Origin: Actinoallomurus spadix
Lineage (GTDB): Bacteria > Actinomycetota > Actinomycetes > Streptosporangiales > Streptosporangiaceae
DNA length: 64,000 bases
Direction of reading: 5' to 3'
Assembly (NCBI RefSeq): GCF_024055725.1
Contig: NZ_JAMXMX010000021.1
Location: 62,001 to 126,000, forward strand
Positions 60,895 to 64,000 of this stretch are shown here, one piece after another. The notes beneath the pieces are model-generated. The model searched no databases. It saw only the letters and a program-made list of their open reading frames with translations, and had not been told where the DNA came from. Made by a program: the position numbers and the translations under genes. The first letter of the stretch is position 1, and every line of letters begins with the position of its first letter.

Positions 60895-61317
60895 ATGTCG
60901 AAGCCGCCGCTTCCCGAGGACGCGATCGCCATGTTGAAGAAGCCGAATCCCGCCGTCATCGCCACCGTGCGAGCCGACGGGCAGCCGGTCTCCACGGCCA
61001 CCTGGTACATCTGGGACGACGGCCGGGTCCTGATCAACATGGACGAGGGCCGCAAGCGGCTGGACCATCTCCGCAACGACGCCCGGGTCACGCTGACGGT
61101 CCTCGACTCCGATGACTGGTACACCCACGTGTCCCTCATCGGCCGCGTGACCGAGATGCGCGACGACACGGACCTGACCGACATCGACCGGCTGTCGGAG
61201 CAGTACACGGGCCGCCCGTATCCGCAGCGGGACCGCGGCCGGATCAGCGCCTGGATCGAGATCGACCGCTGGCACGGCTGGGGCGGTTTCCGCGACAGCG
61301 ACCAGCCGACCGGCTGA
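60895..61317 (+). CDS. PPOX-class F420- or flavin-dependent protein
   Basis: A 140-residue split-barrel protein of the pyridoxamine-phosphate-oxidase fold, as in actinobacterial F420-binding reductases. Seen: PNPAVIATVRADGQPVSTAT, WYIWDDGRVLINMDEGRKRL (cofactor-phosphate-binding Arg/Lys), THVSLIGRVTEM and a C-terminal WHGWGGFR. ATG at 60895 follows AAGGAGGACG, a strong ribosome site. It could be in the MarR regulon, but the 114-base gap leaves room for its own promoter. A biliverdin or quinone-type substrate is possible; the cofactor is inferred from the family. Confidence 0.88.
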   Translation: MSKPPLPEDAIAMLKKPNPAVIATVRADGQPVSTATWYIWDDGRVLINMDEGRKRLDHLRNDARVTLTVLDSDDWYTHVSLIGRVTEMRDDTDLTDIDRLSEQYTGRPYPQRDRGRISAWIEIDRWHGWGGFRDSDQPTG

Positions 61318-61363
61318 CGCGGCCGCCGGCCGGTCCCACCGGACCCGGGCCACGCGCAGGAGA

Positions 61364-61401
61364 CGCCGGGGGGAGCGGGAGACGAATCGCTCCCCCCGGC
61401 G
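61364..61401. terminator. terminator after the PPOX gene
   Basis: CGCCGGGGGGAGCG (61364-61377) pairs perfectly with CGCTCCCCCCGGCG (61388-61401) around a 10-base loop; convergent genes. Confidence 0.85.
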
Positions 61402-61475
61402 CCGGTGCCTCCTGACGGTATCCGAGCGCTATCCGCTAGGCACTCACCTCCTCCTTCGCGCGTCCGCGCGAGCCT

Positions 61476-62105
61476 TCAGGCGACGTCGGCGGTCAGGCCG
61501 GCGACGGTCGCGTCGAGAGAGCTGGTCGTCAGCGGCATGAGCACCGGCTCGGTGACCCGGAACCGCTCGACTCCCCGCTTGGTCAGATGCACCCGCAGGT
61601 CGATCCAGCCACCGGCGGTGCGGCAGCGGCCCCGCTCGGGGAAGTGCAGGTCCCCCACGGAGAGGCGGGCGCCTGGCACGTGCACGGGCAGCAGGATCTG
61701 CGACCGTGACGTGAGGGCCCGGCAGGAGGCCCGGTCCCGGTACGCCGCGACGTGGGCATACCCGGCCGTGGCCGGCGCGAGACGGCCGAGTGCCGCTCCG
61801 GCCGGATCGCCGTCGGGGTCCCGGAGCATCGCGTGCGACGGGGCGAGGCCGAGGACGCCCGGATGCGCGCCGGTCACCGAGCGGCCGTCCGTACGGCCGA
61901 TGCCGAGCACCTCGACCATGAGGAGGTCGCCGGGCTCCGCGCCGACCACCGCGACCGGGCCGCACAACAGCTCGCCGCCCTGACACCGCATCCGGACCGA
62001 ACCGCCGGCGATCAGCTCGGCGACGGGCGTGATCTCGGGATGCCAGCGATCGTGACCGGGCACGTCGTGCACGGTCGGGACCGGGGCGGCGGGCGTGAAC
62101 AGCAA
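61476..62105 (-). CDS. short acetamidase/formamidase-like protein
   Basis: A 209-residue protein resembling FmdA-type formamidases (about 400 residues) but only half as long. Seen: HDRWHPEITPVAELIAGGSV, GPVAVVGAEPGDLLMVEVL, HPGVLGLAPSHAML and LLPVHVPGARLSVGDLHFPE, all FmdA-like. The GGNxDxK segment of FmdA is absent (ALTSRSQ occupies that place), so catalysis is doubtful. The start is TTG at 62103-62105 after AGAAGGGA; no ATG or GTG matches the family start. Could be a reduced paralogue with a binding role or a gene in decay. Confidence 0.65.
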   Translation of the reverse strand: MLFTPAAPVPTVHDVPGHDRWHPEITPVAELIAGGSVRMRCQGGELLCGPVAVVGAEPGDLLMVEVLGIGRTDGRSVTGAHPGVLGLAPSHAMLRDPDGDPAGAALGRLAPATAGYAHVAAYRDRASCRALTSRSQILLPVHVPGARLSVGDLHFPERGRCRTAGGWIDLRVHLTKRGVERFRVTEPVLMPLTTSSLDATVAGLTADVA

Positions 62106-62416
62106 CGTTATGGTCCCTTCTCGCGCTGGCTCTCGAACACCTCAATCCTGCACTTGGTGCTGTTTCAGGGTGGTTTCGCCGCTCTTAAACCCCCGTCAAC
62201 TGACCTTCACCGGCGTGATCCGTACGCGGCTCCGCCGGGGGTGAAGGCTCGGCGGCGTACGGGCGTCATGGGCGATTCGCCACGAACTCAGGCGCATTAA
62301 CGATCAACAGGTGATATTTCGCCATCTGCGGCATTCGGCGACTCTCCGTGTGTCGGCTGCTCCGTACCCGACCAGTCCCCCGCCTGGCCGGAGCAGCGGG
62401 CAGAAGGAGCGAGCTC
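62106..62416. other. 311-base intergenic region between divergent genes
   Basis: No gene seen. It has a relatively AT-rich stretch (62285-62325) that probably holds the promoter of the HNH nuclease gene; no convincing -35/-10 pair or operator was found. Confidence 0.5.
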
Positions 62417-63049
62417 GTGAAGCGAGCCTTCGCCGCCGTCACCGGCACGCTGACGCTGGTGGCCGCGCTGACCGCCGTCACCGCCGGAACGGCGGACGCC
62501 ACCCCGCCCGGTATCCCCTCCGCGAGCACCGCGGCCTCCCGGCTGGCGACGCTCACCGTCGCCGCCGAGAGCCACCAGTCCACCTACGACCGATCCCTGT
62601 TCCCGCACTGGATCACCATCAGCGGGACCTGCAACACCCGCGAGGAGGTGCTCAAGCGGGACGGCACGAACGTCGTGACCGACTCGAGCTGCGCCGCCAC
62701 CTCCGGCCGGTGGTACAGCCCGTACGACGGGGCCACCTGGACCGCCGCGTCGGACGTCGACATCGACCACATGGTCCCGCTCTCCGAGGCCTGGCGGTCC
62801 GGCGCGTGGGCGTGGACGACCGCGCAGCGCCAGGCGTTCGCCAACGACCTGAACGAGCCACAGCTATGGGCCGTCACCGACAACGTCAACCAGGCCAAGG
62901 GCGACCAGGACCCCACCACCTGGAAGCCGTCCCTGACGTCTTTCTGGTGCACGTACGCGCGCGCCTGGATCCAGGTCAAGTGGTACTACAAGCTCACCCT
63001 GCAGAGCGCCGAGAAGACCGCGCTGACCAGCATGCTCAACACCTGCTGA
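62417..63049 (+). CDS. secreted HNH-family nuclease (DUF1524/GmrSD C-terminal type)
   Basis: A 210-residue exported nuclease-like protein. Seen: signal peptide (MKRAFAAVTGTLTLVAALTA to about residue 28, ADA cleavage), then the HNH core: DIDHMVPLSEAWRSGAWAWT (DH pair), NEPQLWAVTDNVNQAKGDQD (Asn) and PTTWKPS. Three or four Cys may form disulfides. GTG at 62417 follows AAGGAGCGAGCTC. Relatives are common in actinomycetes and may degrade extracellular DNA for nutrition or defence; activity is inferred from motifs. A perfect 19-bp terminator follows. Confidence 0.9.
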   Translation: MKRAFAAVTGTLTLVAALTAVTAGTADATPPGIPSASTAASRLATLTVAAESHQSTYDRSLFPHWITISGTCNTREEVLKRDGTNVVTDSSCAATSGRWYSPYDGATWTAASDVDIDHMVPLSEAWRSGAWAWTTAQRQAFANDLNEPQLWAVTDNVNQAKGDQDPTTWKPSLTSFWCTYARAWIQVKWYYKLTLQSAEKTALTSMLNTC

Positions 63050-63052
63050 GCC

Positions 63053-63097
63053 GGCGCTCGTACGGCCCCGGGCACACACCGGGGCCGTACGAGCGCC
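63053..63097. terminator. perfect 19-bp hairpin terminator after the nuclease gene
   Basis: 63053-63071 pairs with 63079-63097 without mismatch (arm GGCGCTCGTACGGCCCCGG) around a 7-base loop, starting three bases past the stop. Confidence 0.9.
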
Positions 63098-63194
63098 CTG
63101 TCGAAATCCTCTGGCTGACGCGAGCGGTTCGCAACCGCGTGACCTGCGTACGTATCGAGATGCTGCAGCCGGATTCCTCCGCGATCCTGGGCCT

Positions 63195-64000
63195 ATGACC
63201 GATCACCAGTCATCCGCCGCCCACCACCACGAACACGGGCACGGGCACGGGCACGGGCACGGGCACGTTGAATCGTCCGGGTGGTGGAGGAGAATCACCC
63301 ACCTGGTGCGGCCGCACTCCCATGAAGCGGCCGACAAGGTGGACACGGCGATGGAGTCCTCGGCCGAGGGAATGCGGGCGCTGTGCATCTCCCTCGCCGG
63401 GCTCGGCGTCACCACGGTGATCCAGGCGCTCGTCGTCGCCTTCTCCGGATCGGTCGCGCTGCTCGGCGACACGCTGCACAACGCCGCCGACGCGCTGACG
63501 GCGGTGCCGCTGGGAGTCGCGTTCTGGCTGGGCCGCCGCCCGCCGACCCGTCGCTACACCTACGGGTACGGGCGGGCCGAGGACCTGGCCGGTGTGCTGA
63601 TCGTCGCGACCATCGCGGCCTCCTCCATCGCCGCCGCCTACGCCGCCGTCCAGCGCCTGGCCCACCCGCAGGAAGTGTCGAATCTGTGGGCGGTCGCCGC
63701 CGCGGCCCTCGTCGGGTTCGCCGGCAATGAACTGGTCGCCCGCTACCGGATCCGCATCGGCCGCAGGATCGGCTCCGCCGCCCTGATCGCCGACGGATTG
63801 CACGCCCGCACCGACGGGTTCACCTCCCTGGCCGTGCTCCTCGGCGTGGCCGGAGCCGCGTCGGGCTGGCATCAGGCCGATCCGATCGTCGGCCTGCTCA
63901 TCACCATCGCGATCCTGGCCGTCCTGCGCCAAGCCGCCCGCGAGGTCTACCGCCGACTCATGGACGCCGTCGACCCCGCCCTGATCGACCACGCCGAGGC
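63195..64000 (+). CDS. cation diffusion facilitator metal exporter (partial, C-terminus off the window)
   Basis: Membrane exporter of zinc or related divalent metals, in exchange for protons. The frame from ATG 63195 is open to base 64000 (268 codons). Seen: a His-rich N-terminus (HHHEHGHGHGHGHGH) likely to bind metal, then membrane helices with the two HxxxD transport sites, GDTLHNAADALT and ADGLHARTDGFTSLAV, as in CzcD/ZitB/YiiP. About six helices are expected; five to six are visible, and the cytosolic C-terminal domain begins near DAVDPALIDHAEA before the edge. The His-Gly run is coded by CACGGG hexamer repeats. Confidence 0.93.
   Translation, partial: MTDHQSSAAHHHEHGHGHGHGHGHVESSGWWRRITHLVRPHSHEAADKVDTAMESSAEGMRALCISLAGLGVTTVIQALVVAFSGSVALLGDTLHNAADALTAVPLGVAFWLGRRPPTRRYTYGYGRAEDLAGVLIVATIAASSIAAAYAAVQRLAHPQEVSNLWAVAAAALVGFAGNELVARYRIRIGRRIGSAALIADGLHARTDGFTSLAVLLGVAGAASGWHQADPIVGLLITIAILAVLRQAAREVYRRLMDAVDPALIDHAE

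Overview
The window is GC-rich, about 70% or more, with strong third-position G/C bias. It is packed with genes typical of a filamentous actinobacterium. Pointers are an rpsP-ffh-amtB-glnK-glnD-ftsY-smc-acyP-mutM-rnc-rpmF-coaD-rsmD-recG-fakA-rpmB backbone in streptomycete-like order, a WhiJ-type XRE/DUF397/anti-sigma ATPase locus, DivIVA, GlnR-like boxes before amtB, an F420-family enzyme and many secreted proteins. Order Streptosporangiales (for example Thermomonosporaceae) is my guess; the sequence alone does not settle the genus.

Layout. 1-39903 is the housekeeping block, read mostly leftward: partial rpsP, ffh, the amtB-glnK-glnD nitrogen operon, ftsY, smc, a 65-residue coiled-coil protein, acyP, mutM, rnc, rpmF, a DUF177 gene, coaD, rsmD, a PH-like membrane protein, a HEAT-repeat protein, recG and fakA, with rpmB divergent at the end. 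Four accessory insertions interrupt it: (a) an aldehyde dehydrogenase at 635-2236; (b) an AlsS-like acetolactate synthase, an exported protein of unknown function, a quinone oxidoreductase and an ECF sigma factor at 4109-9641; (c) a regulatory island at 14209-21701 made of two STAND ATPases flanking a translationally coupled SpoIIE-type phosphatase and a CarH-like B12-binding protein; (d) a globin, flavohemoglobin and DivIVA-like operon at 23132-25343, ending in an elaborate 103-base inverted-repeat element.

40209-64000 is more variable. It holds a metallophosphoesterase, two related small exported proteins that share an HHVxxGH motif, thiD, a CBM2-like membrane protein, thiL with an apparent ATC start, an Lrp-type RAM-domain protein, a DUF3515 lipoprotein, a LysR regulator, and a sugar cluster (GH65 phosphorylase, beta-phosphoglucomutase, GH27 alpha-galactosidase, divergent DeoR regulator). 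After these come a secreted beta/gamma-crystallin, a decayed WhiJ-like locus, TetR/CMD, YceI, a group-2 sigma factor, an FAD monooxygenase/MarR pair, an F420-type flavin-fold protein, a shortened formamidase-like protein, a secreted HNH nuclease and the start of a CDF metal exporter.

How genes work together. AmtB, PII and GlnD form one nitrogen-sensing operon. The GH65 phosphorylase and the HAD mutase would turn a phosphorolysed disaccharide into glucose 6-phosphate. In the island at 14209-21701, PAS/GAF and B12 domains could feed a signal to a PP2C phosphatase whose target is not encoded nearby. Several regulators carry clear palindromes in their own intergenic regions (TetR 56223-56248, MarR 60169-60250), and yceI has an operator-like palindrome between its -35 and -10. 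No tRNA, rRNA, CRISPR array, intact transposase or PKS/NRPS cluster was seen.
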